From Hyposmocoma kahamanoa (lineage: Eukaryota > Arthropoda > Insecta > Lepidoptera > Cosmopterigidae), in the NCBI RefSeq assembly GCF_003589595.1, contig NW_020654748.1:3193910-3257909 (forward strand): a stretch of 64,000 bases of DNA, written 5' to 3'. This document shows, piece after piece, positions 1-20,634 of this stretch. The notes under the pieces are model-generated. The model worked only from the letters and a program-made list of their open reading frames with translations, was not told the origin of the DNA and searched no databases. The position numbers and the translations under genes were made by a program. Within the stretch, counting starts at the first letter, position 1; every line of letters begins with the position of its first letter.

Positions 1-45
1 CATCTGCGGCGCGTATAAAATACGCCGTGTGTATAGGCTCTTCCC
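1..45. repeat. partial inverted-repeat element, end only
   Basis: The first 45 bases resemble the right end of the element at 61679-62006 (shared core TACGCCGTG followed by GGCTCTT). It is the edge of a dispersed copy inside the TSR1 intron, cut by the window boundary. Confidence 0.5.
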
Positions 46-133
46 TTTCAAGAGTAAAAATTTAGCTTCAAATACTTGTATTTAATTAACTTGTATAAGA
101 AAAGGAATTGTTCATAATATTGACATAACTTAC

Positions 134-258
134 TTTTCATCAGTGGGTCCAACTTCAGACTCAGTGACAGATTCAAAATCATTGTCTGCCTCCTTTTCTT
201 CCTGGTCTGAATTATCTTCTTCACAAGACATGAAATCCTCATTGTCATCATCTTCATC
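134..258 (-). CDS. Tsr1: TSR1 coding exon 5 (acidic)
   Basis: Codes for 41 residues plus two bases, very acidic (DEDDDNEDFMSCEEDN onwards). The acceptor TTGTAG and donor GTAAGT are good. The next exon is beyond the left edge, so the gene is cut by the window rather than broken. Confidence 0.88.
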
Positions 259-3200
259 CTACAATATAACGCAATCACTCAACATAGCCCCGCACTAGGG
301 AAACCCTGTGTCGCGGGTGCCATAGACACACACAAATTACCCACCCAAACTCACGAGAGAAATAAATGTAGGCCATACAAATATTTCTCCCGGCCCTGGA
401 ATCGAACCTGGAACATCTGTGCGGCTGTCCGGCACGGTTCGGCCACCGAGGCAGTGATAATATGGAATCAATGGGGGTTTTATATGTGACTTTGTTACTC
501 ATAGATGATATACAATAGGACTAACTATTTTTCATTACATTAATTATTAGACCAAACACTACAAATTACAACAGTTGTCAAAGAAAAAAGTATATTACCT
601 CTTCACTACCATCGTCGGAGCCCTCTCCCTCTGCATCAGACTCCACAATCCATGCTGCCTGGTAGTCAGACCACCCTTTTGGTATTCTTTTCATTTTCTT
701 GTTTTTTGTCTAAAAGTAACAATTTATGTATACTAAAATTGTCTGTTAAATAACCATTCCTTTTAACAACATCTTTATGAATCTTTGATTAAACAGCATG
801 TTATTAAAAAGGTGTTTAAATTTATTAAATTATAACACTTTACTTCTTCAAAGCAATGATATTGGCAGCATGTTATTTAGTAAATAAATGTTTATGCAAT
901 TATGTGGCTATTATTTCAATAAGTGTTATGCTTCTACATTCATTATGCTTGCAGCTAAGGAGTTTCATGATACAACCTACATTCTTCAATGGTTCTGATT
1001 GAAGTGGACAGATATCGCCTTGGCGAGCATTTATCATCCTCATCGACGTTTTCCAATACCAACAATAGGGTTGTGGATGAAAATAAGCATATCTTATGCA
1101 TATAATTGTAGACTTCTTCCAAACGCTCCAATAAAACGCCGTATTAACCAAACTGATTTATTAAATTATCTATTCCTCCAACAATTTGTCATAAAACTTT
1201 AAAATATACTCAACACAATTTGTAACCACAAAATACCGTTATAATTTCTGGCCAATATAACTTGAACATTTGATGAAATACGAACACACAATTTTTTCTT
1301 TCACCTAAAGACATTACCTCCTAAATCCCTTTTTTTTCCAATTCCCGCCATTTTTTCGCAAGTAGGGAATTTTAAAAGCAATGGCTAGACAAACCGGTAC
1401 ATAAAGTGTTCGGACCAATCACAATCAACACCGACGCACCATCTACACAGTAACATTTCGGAAACCTAATAATATCAATTAACAAACTTTTAAATGAATA
1501 CATGGAATAAGCTTATTCACCCTTATAATATTTGAATAAATAATTAATGAAAATAATTTTTCTACTTTACAATTATATATTTCTTACATAATAAAAAACA
1601 AACAAAATAAAAACTGAATGTACTCTGAATCTGTCTTCAAAACAAATGAAGTAAAAGCTTTGAAAGGATCAAATTACCTCTATATTGGCTTGTTCAATGT
1701 CCTCCTCAGTGGGCCAAGTCTGTTCTGCATCCATAGGATCTGGCACATTTTCACACTGCAAACTCTCCTGTTTAGCAGGATCAGCAACTTGCAACACAGT
1801 CCGCTTCACTACTTCTGCATCCATAGAGTCCAGCTTTGAATTGTCTTTTGAATTCAATGGATGTGGATCATCTAATCCATCAATTTGAGACATTTGGAAG
1901 TCACCTAAACCCGTGATATGGACTAAACCATTTACATTTAACGGCATACCTCGTAAATATCCAGTTATTTTTAAGGTGCCACTTTGACCTTCTGTATCTG
2001 GTACATATTGAACTTCCTCTGCTAATAAATATGGTCTCTTCTCTCTATGGTGGATTACATTACGTTTTTGATTACCAATTCTTCGTAACAAGTTTAAACC
2101 ATCAGAACTTTTATCTAATTGCATAACTTTTTCTTCAGGAAGCCATTTCGATATCAGCTTCTGTACATTGTGTTTTTCTGAGGTTCGTTTCTTAGGATGT
2201 ACCCCTTCAATGTCCATGGCAACTACAACTGGAGTTGGCATGCCCTGGGCCATGGCTAATGCCAAGACTCGTTCACCCCATTCATCCATTGGTTCATCAA
2301 GAGCGGAGCAGACGAATAATGCTGTGTCCGCTATTTTGAGGGCATCTAATAGACTGAAGTCATTGTCTACTTCAGGACATATGAATGAGAAACGTTGTTT
2401 GAAGTTTGGTAAGCTAAAATTAAAACCTTTTATTTTTGAAATCCTCATTCTAACTCAACAACTGGTCTATGGGTCACACTCACTCACTCCTAATACAACA
2501 TATCTAAAGTCGGCGGACTAAAGCACATAAGTCAAATTCATTTAAATGAATACATCTACTGGTTAAAGCACATAAGTCAAATTCATTTCTTACTTCATAA
2601 ATTCTGGACTTTATTCTAGAGGTTATTTAACTTCCAACACTAAAAACAACACAAAAAAATATGTAATTATGCGCTTTAGTCTGCTGAGCCTAGATATGCC
2701 CCTACCAGGGAAGTCAATTAAAGCCAAGAAAATCCTACAATTCTTTAATTCTATGGGACTTGACCCTTGAGTATTAATTAGTTGATTGCAATAGCTCAAA
2801 AGCTAGCTTGTTTACAGGCATGAAGTACTACAAGGTTCTCAGTAAGCACACTAATAATAATAATAAAAGAAAGCTGCTGCTCAACATTATATTATTCTCC
2901 AGTTTTGGAATCCAAGTTCTTGATACAGAGTGACTGTACCATTGACAGAGAATACTGGGCTCCACAATTTCAAACCGAAATTTTATCTATTAGGTTATAG
3001 AAGAAACAAGAATCCATCACAATCTTTTGAAATCTAAATTGTGTATACTATTATATATTATTTATTTTCCTTCAAACAAACCAACATTTCGAGCTTTTTA
3101 CAGGTGTCATGGTCATGGCTGACAATGGCTGACATGTAAAGAGCCCGAAACATTGGTTAACCCAGTGAAAGTTGAATGTACACTGGGTAATTCCAAAACT

Positions 3201-3943
3201 GGGATTTCCAAAAAGTAACACCTGAATCTATTAATTATTGCATGTGTATTCATCGCAAAAACCTAACAACTAACATAGTTAATTAAAACATAATAAGAAC
3301 AGCTAATAGTTTTTGTTTTGTTTTAGTTTGAAAAATTTTAATCTGTTGTTTCACATTTAAATTTATTATAAATCAAGCTTACCTAATGTGCAAGATTCCA
3401 TTTTCTGACTGACTGACTACAGCACCTTCAGAACAAGTTCTTAATATTGCCAGAGCAGATTGTACATCCAGCTGGGCATTCAGTGGCACCACACAGACAA
3501 GAAATGGAGGATTTCTGCCACCACCAAGAGCGCGTTTTTTGGATAAAACTTCTTCGCGCTTATTCTTACGAATTTGATTCGCTTGATGACGTCTTTCTTC
3601 CTTTTTCAGAATGTGGCGGTTGCGGCGTACCACATCTTTAATGCTTATTTTACCTAAAACGTAGCAATTTTATATATCACAGTTAAAGTAACATATTTTT
3701 AAGTATTAAAAATAGATTAACACGTTACGACATCCCTTTCTAAATGGCCCGAGTCTCGCAGGAATATAAAGATACATTAAAAAGCACTAACATGAACCAT
3801 TTCTGCAAAAAAATATTTTAAAATGTGAAATATGTGAATACACAACCTTTTACTGCCGATGTAACACTGCGTTTTGAGCGATGACGAGACTTATGAACTT
3901 TATTGCTCTGTTTTAAAGTTCCAGGGCGATGTGCTTGCTGCAT
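134..3943 (-). CDS. Tsr1: TSR1 pre-rRNA-processing protein homologue (5' part, five exons; 3' end off window)
   Basis: Homologue of TSR1, a nucleolar/cytoplasmic 40S assembly factor that sits on pre-40S particles and blocks early subunit joining. Coding exons, in reading order, are 3847-3943, 3383-3653, 1678-2413, 599-709 and 134-258; all borders are GT-AG and the phases join without a stop, giving 446 residues plus two bases. Seen in the protein: a basic N-terminus starting MQQAHRPGTLKQSNK; a Lys/Arg-rich helix with KNKREEVLSKKRALGGG; a degenerate GTPase-like region with KIADTALFVCSALDEPMDEW; the AARP2CN-like stretch TLKITGYLRGMPLNVNGLVH and GDFQMSQIDG; then DPMDAEQTWPTEED, which is strongly conserved in TSR1; and an acidic tail in the last two exons. 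No Walker-type P-loop is visible, as expected for TSR1 rather than BMS1. Roughly 350 C-terminal residues should lie to the left. The gene is divergent from Sec61 alpha, 1.55 kb away. Confidence 0.95.
263..454 (-). repeat. tRNA-derived SINE, family 1
   Basis: Reading the minus strand gives a tRNA-like head (A-box-like TGGCCGAACCG, B-box-like GGTTCGATTCC with changes) and the body ending GCGGGGCTATGTTGAGTG. It lies in the TSR1 intron between exons 4 and 5. Other copies in this window are at 27699, 32992, 47965 and 60781. Confidence 0.8.
599..709 (-). CDS. Tsr1: TSR1 coding exon 4
   Basis: Exactly 37 codons in phase 0 between a TTTTAG acceptor and a GTAATA donor. It starts TKNKKMKRIPKGWSDYQAAW, matching the TSR1 segment before the acidic domain, and ends in an Asp/Glu/Ser run. 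Confidence 0.9.
1678..2413 (-). CDS. Tsr1: TSR1 coding exon 3 (largest)
   Basis: Codes for residues 123-368, most of the GTPase-like and AARP2CN regions. The acceptor TTTTAG before 2413 completes a split Ser codon from exon 2; the donor is GTAATT after ATA GAG. A longer open frame to 2448 runs into the intron and is not coding. Confidence 0.93.
2414..3382. other. TSR1 intron 2, with a short dispersed repeat
   Basis: No coding sequence is visible. Bases 3090-3200 hold a diverged repeat with TGTAAAGAGCCCGAAAC, also found at 11860-11960 and 12010-12070. Confidence 0.5.
3383..3653 (-). CDS. Tsr1: TSR1 coding exon 2
   Basis: Codes for residues 33-122: a basic coiled segment (RRHQANQIRKNKREEVLSKK) followed by PPFLVCVVPLNAQLDVQSAL, the first beta strand of the G-like domain. 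The acceptor is TTTTAG and the donor GTAAGC. Confidence 0.93.
3847..3943 (-). CDS. Tsr1: TSR1 coding exon 1
   Basis: Codes for residues 1-32 plus one base. The ATG at 3943-3941 opens MQQAHRPGTLKQ, the expected TSR1 N-terminus. The donor is GTTGTG (plus-strand 3846 leftwards), slightly off consensus but in phase with exon 2. Confidence 0.9.
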
Positions 3944-5035
3944 TTTTGCTGTTACTTGCGTAATAAATTCATGAAAACTTGCTCGCAAAACCTCTATTTA
4001 CCAATACAGAATAGACTACCGCATGGAAATTGGAAATCGCACATTGACATGACATTGACATTGTGCAATTGACATTTCACGTTACGTTAACGTGAGTTGT
4101 TTTTGTTCTGTTCGTCAAAAAAGACAGGCTAGGGTCAAAGACCATACTGCCTCAATACGTCCGTCCTTTGGACAAGCAAGTTTTTGATTAATGAGCTTTA
4201 GCTAGGGCCATATGCTTAAAAAGGTAACAAAATAATTATGAAACTCAATGCGTAAACTGAATCTAAAAAGAGATATTTCATCATGATATGCCTTGAGTTC
4301 CTTTATAATTTTTTCCCTTTCTAAGACTTTGGTCTTAAACTATTTTTTTTCCATCCTCTGAAGGGGATTTTCCAACGGCGCCGTGATACGGGACGAGGCG
4401 AGACAAGGATTGAAATTTGTATGACAAAATTTCAATTCTCTCCTAGCCCATCTTCGGTGGAAATAGTCTGGATTAACAAGGATTGGCTAGGCGAGAATTG
4501 AAATATTTGTTGATATAATATTGAATATTGCTGTCTAATAAGAGTAACAATATTATATTCTGCAACGGAAACACGATTTCTCGAGCGATACATATAGGCA
4601 TCATCAGCTGCATGACCATTATTAGCATCTTTGTCATTAACATCATTTTAGTAGCAGTGGTAGAGCTTTTTGTGAAAGAGTTCGTCCAGAGAAGTACTGC
4701 CACCATACTTATTTCTTCCGCCAAGCAGGTTTACCGAATTGAAAAGAAAGTCATTTACATGGCATCATTATAATTACTTCAAAATTCAACTTTGACTTCC
4801 TAGATGAGTAGTATTGTCTGTAATTAATTTTAGTTAATTATAAAAGAATTTGTAATGTATTAAAATTTGGTGGTTTTAAAAACTCTATATCACTCCATGT
4901 CGCTATATTTATACTTGTTTGTAGCAATGTATGTGAAACATTGATTGATTATATTCCTGTGTTTTCCATAGATTTAGTGGATATGGTGTTTTCCATCCTT
5001 TATGATTAATTCAATAAATTGTCAAAATAGTAAAA
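3944..5035. other. intergenic spacer between divergent TSR1 and Sec61 alpha
   Basis: The promoters of both genes must lie between 3944 and 5495. No clear TATA box is seen. Bases 4658-4727 are a minus-strand remnant of the 300-bp dispersed element (contains GTGAAAGAGTTCGTCCAGAG). The open frame at 4528-4773 runs through this remnant and is not a gene. Confidence 0.5.
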
Positions 5036-5235
5036 GGGCGCATTCATTATCCTGCATTGCAGTCCGCTTTGCCGTCCGAAGCGTAATGCAGGATTATGAA
5101 TGTAGTCGCAGAGTGCAAACCACCCTGCAATCCTCCATACATCCTGCGGAAATCCATACGAGGGCCATACGCAGGACAGTGTGTAAGCAGTCTCCTGCCT
5201 GCGCGGTGGACTGCCGTGCAGGTAGAGAATGGGCA
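5036..5235. repeat. MITE-like repeat, copy 1
   Basis: A segment of about 200 bp with GCATTCATTATCCTGCATTG at one end and CTGCCGTGCAGG at the other. A reverse-complement copy at 52125-52316 matches over nearly the whole length, which defines the element. The ends are imperfect inverted repeats. Confidence 0.7.
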
Positions 5236-5319
5236 TGGGAAACAAAAATGGAAATGTTACTTTTCTTTTAATTTAAATTGTATGCAAAATGGTAACATTA
5301 TACACGCCAACATCACGGG

Positions 5320-5347
5320 TCACGTGACATGACGTTGTGGACGTGTC
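5320..5347. promoter_or_regulatory. cluster of ACGT-core sites upstream of Sec61 alpha
   Basis: Within 28 bases there is a palindromic TCACGTGA (5320-5327), TGACGTTG (5330-5337) and GGACGTGTC (5339-5347), about 150-175 bp before the Sec61 alpha ATG. TGACGTG-type cores are bound by bZIP factors such as Xbp1 and ATF6 in the unfolded protein response. Use here is inference. Confidence 0.4.
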
Positions 5348-5495
5348 ATTTACAGACGGCTCGTTGGCGGCGTTGCGCAGGCTCATTTTCGTAAAAGTCC
5401 AATTGGAGTGTTACGAATGAACAAAAGTTGAATGGTTTTAGCCCAATTGATCAGTTAATATTTTAGTTAGGATAGTGAAATCTCAATAAATCAAA

Positions 5496-16611
<11,116 letters not shown>

Positions 16612-17190
16612 ATCTAACTATAGAACGTCCGGCCATAGTGCCGCTGGGCATTTCTCAATTTGTCGCGGTGTCTAGCGGCATTGTAGTCGTATACTGTGTG
16701 CGTGGATCGCGTGTGTGGGTTATGTGCTATTTATATGAGATGAACTTTATAATAAAATAATTTACGACAAGTACAGACGTTGTTTTTATCGAGTCCTCGG
16801 GTCGGCAAAATTTATATATTTGTGGTAAACTAAACGTGCCACTCGAACGCTCTTGTGGTGAAATTTTGTTGTCATTTATTTGTTTGTTCGCCGTTTGGAA
16901 GTTTAAATTGAATTTAGTGCCTATTAATAATAAACGGTCGAATTTTCAGGGTACAGTATAAATTAACTGGTGTCTACCTGTATGTCACAGCTGCAGTATA
17001 AGTTTTGTCGATTCTTTCTATTCTGTACATTTAAAAAAATCCCGGTGTCCGCAAAGCATTTTTTATATAAAACTTGTTATTAGTTCTTAAGTTTATCGAT
17101 TCAACATTGTTAAGATTACCTTACAAAACTTAATTCTCGTTTTAAGTTCATGTTGGATTTTCAACGAGTTGTAAAAGACATTGTAATAAA
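16612..17190 (+). other. Sec61alpha: Sec61 alpha 3' UTR with candidate polyadenylation signals
   Basis: AATAAA hexamers lie at 16751-16756, 16929-16934 and 17185-17190, followed by T/GT-rich stretches. Which is used cannot be told from sequence; several may be. Confidence 0.55.
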
Positions 17191-20100
17191 CTAATATTAG
17201 TTTATATTTGTTGTGAATTTTGTTTTTCTGCATATCGAGCACGTATGGCGTTCCATTGGACCGATCAGAATAATTTATACTATGTGATAGGTAGTTTAGT
17301 TCATTCTACCACATGACAGAATCAGTAAATAAATTTAAGAATTTTATAATGTTTCTATTTCTTTTCTTTAACTACTTGGGATTAGTTTATAAAAACTACA
17401 GAGTAGTCTGTTATATTTTTAATTAATTTTTCTCACTAAATATATGCTAAATACAAAGACAAAACAACGCTACTCCCATCAAAATATTAACAAAACCTTT
17501 TATATAGGGCTAATTTCCTTACGATTGGTAACAAATAAGAGTACAAAATAATGAATAAAATGCATAGGTGTGCATAAAATGGAATTTTAAAATGTTTTAT
17601 ACAAGATGGTGATTCCACAACTGAATTTTTTTAAAGCAGTTCAATAGTCTCCATAAAAGAGGACTCGTGAGACGTGTGTGGATTAATACGGAAACAATGC
17701 AGTCCAACTCAAAACACTTAATCTACCCATTTTTATTATTTTAAAAACTTACACACACAACTTTTATTTAGTTAATTAAATTTCGAAATTTCAAAACAAA
17801 ATAAAGTTCCGAATGAGGGTAGAGCAAGAACTTAGTTGTACGTACCTTTCATAATCTGTACAAGAGAAATATTTTCTAAGTAATTAGGTACAATTATTTT
17901 TTGAGGTGACACAGTGAGATCAAACTAACATATTGAGAGTAAAGGTGACATGGCACAACACCTAACATCTATAGGCACTTGCTGGATTGTACTCGTGTTC
18001 AATAAACAGTATCGACTTTTTTCAAATTTCTAAAACTAAGATTAAAGATCTAGTGTTTCAGAATGTCTAATAAATATTCAGGATCATTCTACACGTGAAT
18101 ACGAATATTAGATTTCATGTATAACGTTGACTGGCTTTACGCCGAACATTTTACATAACTGTGTTACAAAAGAACACTTCAAAATGGCGACATAAATCCA
18201 AGATAAATCAAATCGCTGACATACTGATGTATACAAGAATATTAAAACCGTAGTGGCACTAACATTTACTTTGCACTAAACATTTTTAACCATAGATTTA
18301 GTATATAATCTATGTTTTTAACCAATATACTTATATAAAAATTATTTTATATATAAATATGCAGCCATTTTGAAAAAAATAAAATGGCAGCAAAAAGTTT
18401 CAAACCGCTTTGTGTAAAATTTCAAATATAGAAAAAATAACGATGTTCGTATTCAGGAGTAAAATGAATGTAAAGTTTTATTTATCTCATAAAAAACACT
18501 ATCATTTATTGCTATCCTTTTCACACTTCTATCAGTTTGGAAGGAATAGCACCAATTTTAAACCTGTAAAATTAGTTTTGAATCAGAAACGGATTATATA
18601 CTAATTACCAACGTATTTCTATTAACATCAATACATTTCCACTTTACTTTTATATTTTAATTCAACTAAAATTTCCCAAATCGGTTCCCAATGGAACTTA
18701 CGTATTTGAAGCGAATAACAACGGAAGACATGAAACTTAATGCAGTTAAACTGTTATTCTGTCCATACAATAATTAGTGGATTACATTTGAAGGTAAATG
18801 AATTTCCGGTCGACCACAATCATATGGAAATTTCAAGCGACAAACAGTATTATAGATCTCTCATGAATTTCCTTACGTCTTTATACAGGAAAATGTAGTA
18901 TTCACAGATGTATCTTACAATAACCCTGGCAATAGCCATCATTATACAGGCTCTTTCAAAGCAGTTATATACTATAAAAAGAGTGGCATATTTACTATTT
19001 ACAAAGCTCTAAGATTTCTCTCTAGTATCTTGATAGGATGGTAATTGCATTATTGCAATACTGGTATTCCATATTTACGATTAAAAAACTAAACGAATGT
19101 GGTATTGGAGAAAACATTTATTACTTTTAAACAACATATCCGCGAGAGAAAGAAAACAAAAATAACTATAAGAATAACAGTGCCAATTAATTATAATAAA
19201 GTGGAATCAATTCACTTGTTCTAAGAATAAGGGAAGAAACAAAAATACTCGTTCTTCACAGTTAACCTTGCTGCCGGGGCAGTTGTTACATACCTTAGTT
19301 TATAAGTTGAAACTATGAAACAAATTCCAAAATGTTCATTAATCAACAGCTAATAAAAAATTATACTAGATACACAGTGTCCAAAAGTTGACTGAACCAA
19401 TAAAATAATAAAAATATAATCTAAAAAATAACAACAATACTCGTCGAGCCGCGCCAGGCAACTACATTGGAGGAGCTAACTGGTTAATTACTCTAAAACT
19501 AGTGATTTGCTAATTCAATCTTGTATTTTGTACATGCGTATGATAGCACTTATAAGTTACGTCTACGGTCCGATCTTAGTCGAAATGGTATTTAGAATAT
19601 AAACGGATCACGCCCGGCGTGCAATGCGAACGTTTTAATGTCCTTACATAATACGTATCCAAAGCCACAGCGCTCTGATAAATGTAAGTCAGACGGGCCT
19701 TTACAAGGCTCGTCACAGTGAAAGAGAAAGCCTTCAGTCTTTCAACATATTTTCGGGAGTTTCGAAAAGACAAGTCATATTTGCATAAATTCGCATTTTG
19801 CATATTTTCAGTCATTGTGAATTTTCATCAGAGTTTAAACAGCGTGATGTAACGACTTTAGATACGCGCGACCATTTCCCAACTGCTCACACGTGCGAAT
19901 TAACAGTTTTAAATTACAATAATTGCATCGTCGTTGGAAAAAGTCCTATGTAAATTAACATTGCGCTGACCAGATTGTTTTGTAAACGCCTCTGAATAAT
20001 TAAAGTAGGGATTTATCCGACGGCATAATTCGAAAATTATCACTTTAGCTCAATTTTGGTATTTTACTGTTATCGATAGTTGTCATTTATCATCCATTAA

Positions 20101-20208
20101 TAGGAGGTATAAGTCGCAAATATTTATCGACCATCACAAATTTTGACAATATGGCAGCGTTTCGTACTCCCGGTCGTGATTCTGAAGCTGTTGGATTAGG
20201 ATCGCGTG
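17191..20208. other. gene-free stretch, probably includes midnolin 3' UTR
   Basis: AT-rich with no recognisable coding or repeat. On the minus strand an AATAAA lies at 19117-19122, 1.09 kb beyond the midnolin stop, and is the best polyadenylation candidate. The many ATTTA-type motifs read from the minus strand would suit an unstable mRNA, but AT richness makes these cheap. Confidence 0.45.
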
Positions 20209-20634
20209 TTAAGCAACCGTCTCAATCTCCTCCTGGATGGGCGGCGTTTGCTCCGGCGACGCAATCTTCGGAGGGGAATTATAAGGCAGGGTTTTCAGCT
20301 TCCTAGCTTCGCGTCTTTGCTTCTTCTGCTGCATCACGAGTCTGAGCTGCTCGAGTTTGCATTTAGTCTTGGAGTTTTCCATGGCGAAGGTTTTGGCCGT
20401 ATTACATTTCTTACATAGTTCCCCTGAAATGGATTTTCCCGCACAGGAGGGGCAGACGTTGGGATCGAGACGGCACTGACAATCGCCAAGATCGCACGAA
20501 CAGCCCTTTCCAGCCGACGAGGTCGACGGCAGATGCCCGTCGCACTGTCCGTAAGAGCACGAGGGTTGACTGCATCCTAAACACTTACTTGCGTCTTCAG
20601 TTGTATTCGTAGAACATGAATGTTTGGATTCCTT
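20209..20634 (-). CDS. midn: midnolin coding exon 5 (Cys-rich and C-terminal helix)
   Basis: Residues 664-804. Thirteen cysteines fall in about 70 residues, ending in [17 protein letters not shown] (CxxC-x9-CxxC). Then follows the basic amphipathic helix [20 protein letters not shown], which in vertebrate midnolin corresponds to the proteasome-binding C-terminal helix. The stop is TAA at 20211-20209. Confidence 0.9.
   Translation of the reverse strand, partial: KESKHSCSTNTTEDASKCLGCSQPSCSYGQCDGHLPSTSSAGKGCSCDLGDCQCRLDPNVCPSCAGKSISGELCKKCNTAKTFAMENSKTKCKLEQLRLVMQQKKQRREARKLKTLPYNSPPKIASPEQTPPIQEEIETVA

Noticed and set aside
4528..4773. 81-codon plus frame in the TSR1-Sec61 spacer
   Set aside because: Runs into a fragment of the 300-bp dispersed repeat; hydrophobic bias follows AT richness.
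5300..5335. Canonical ERSE (CCAAT-N9-CCACG) at the Sec61 alpha promoter
   Set aside because: The nearest match is CCAAC with an off spacing and CACGT, too weak to call; only the ACGT-core cluster is reported.
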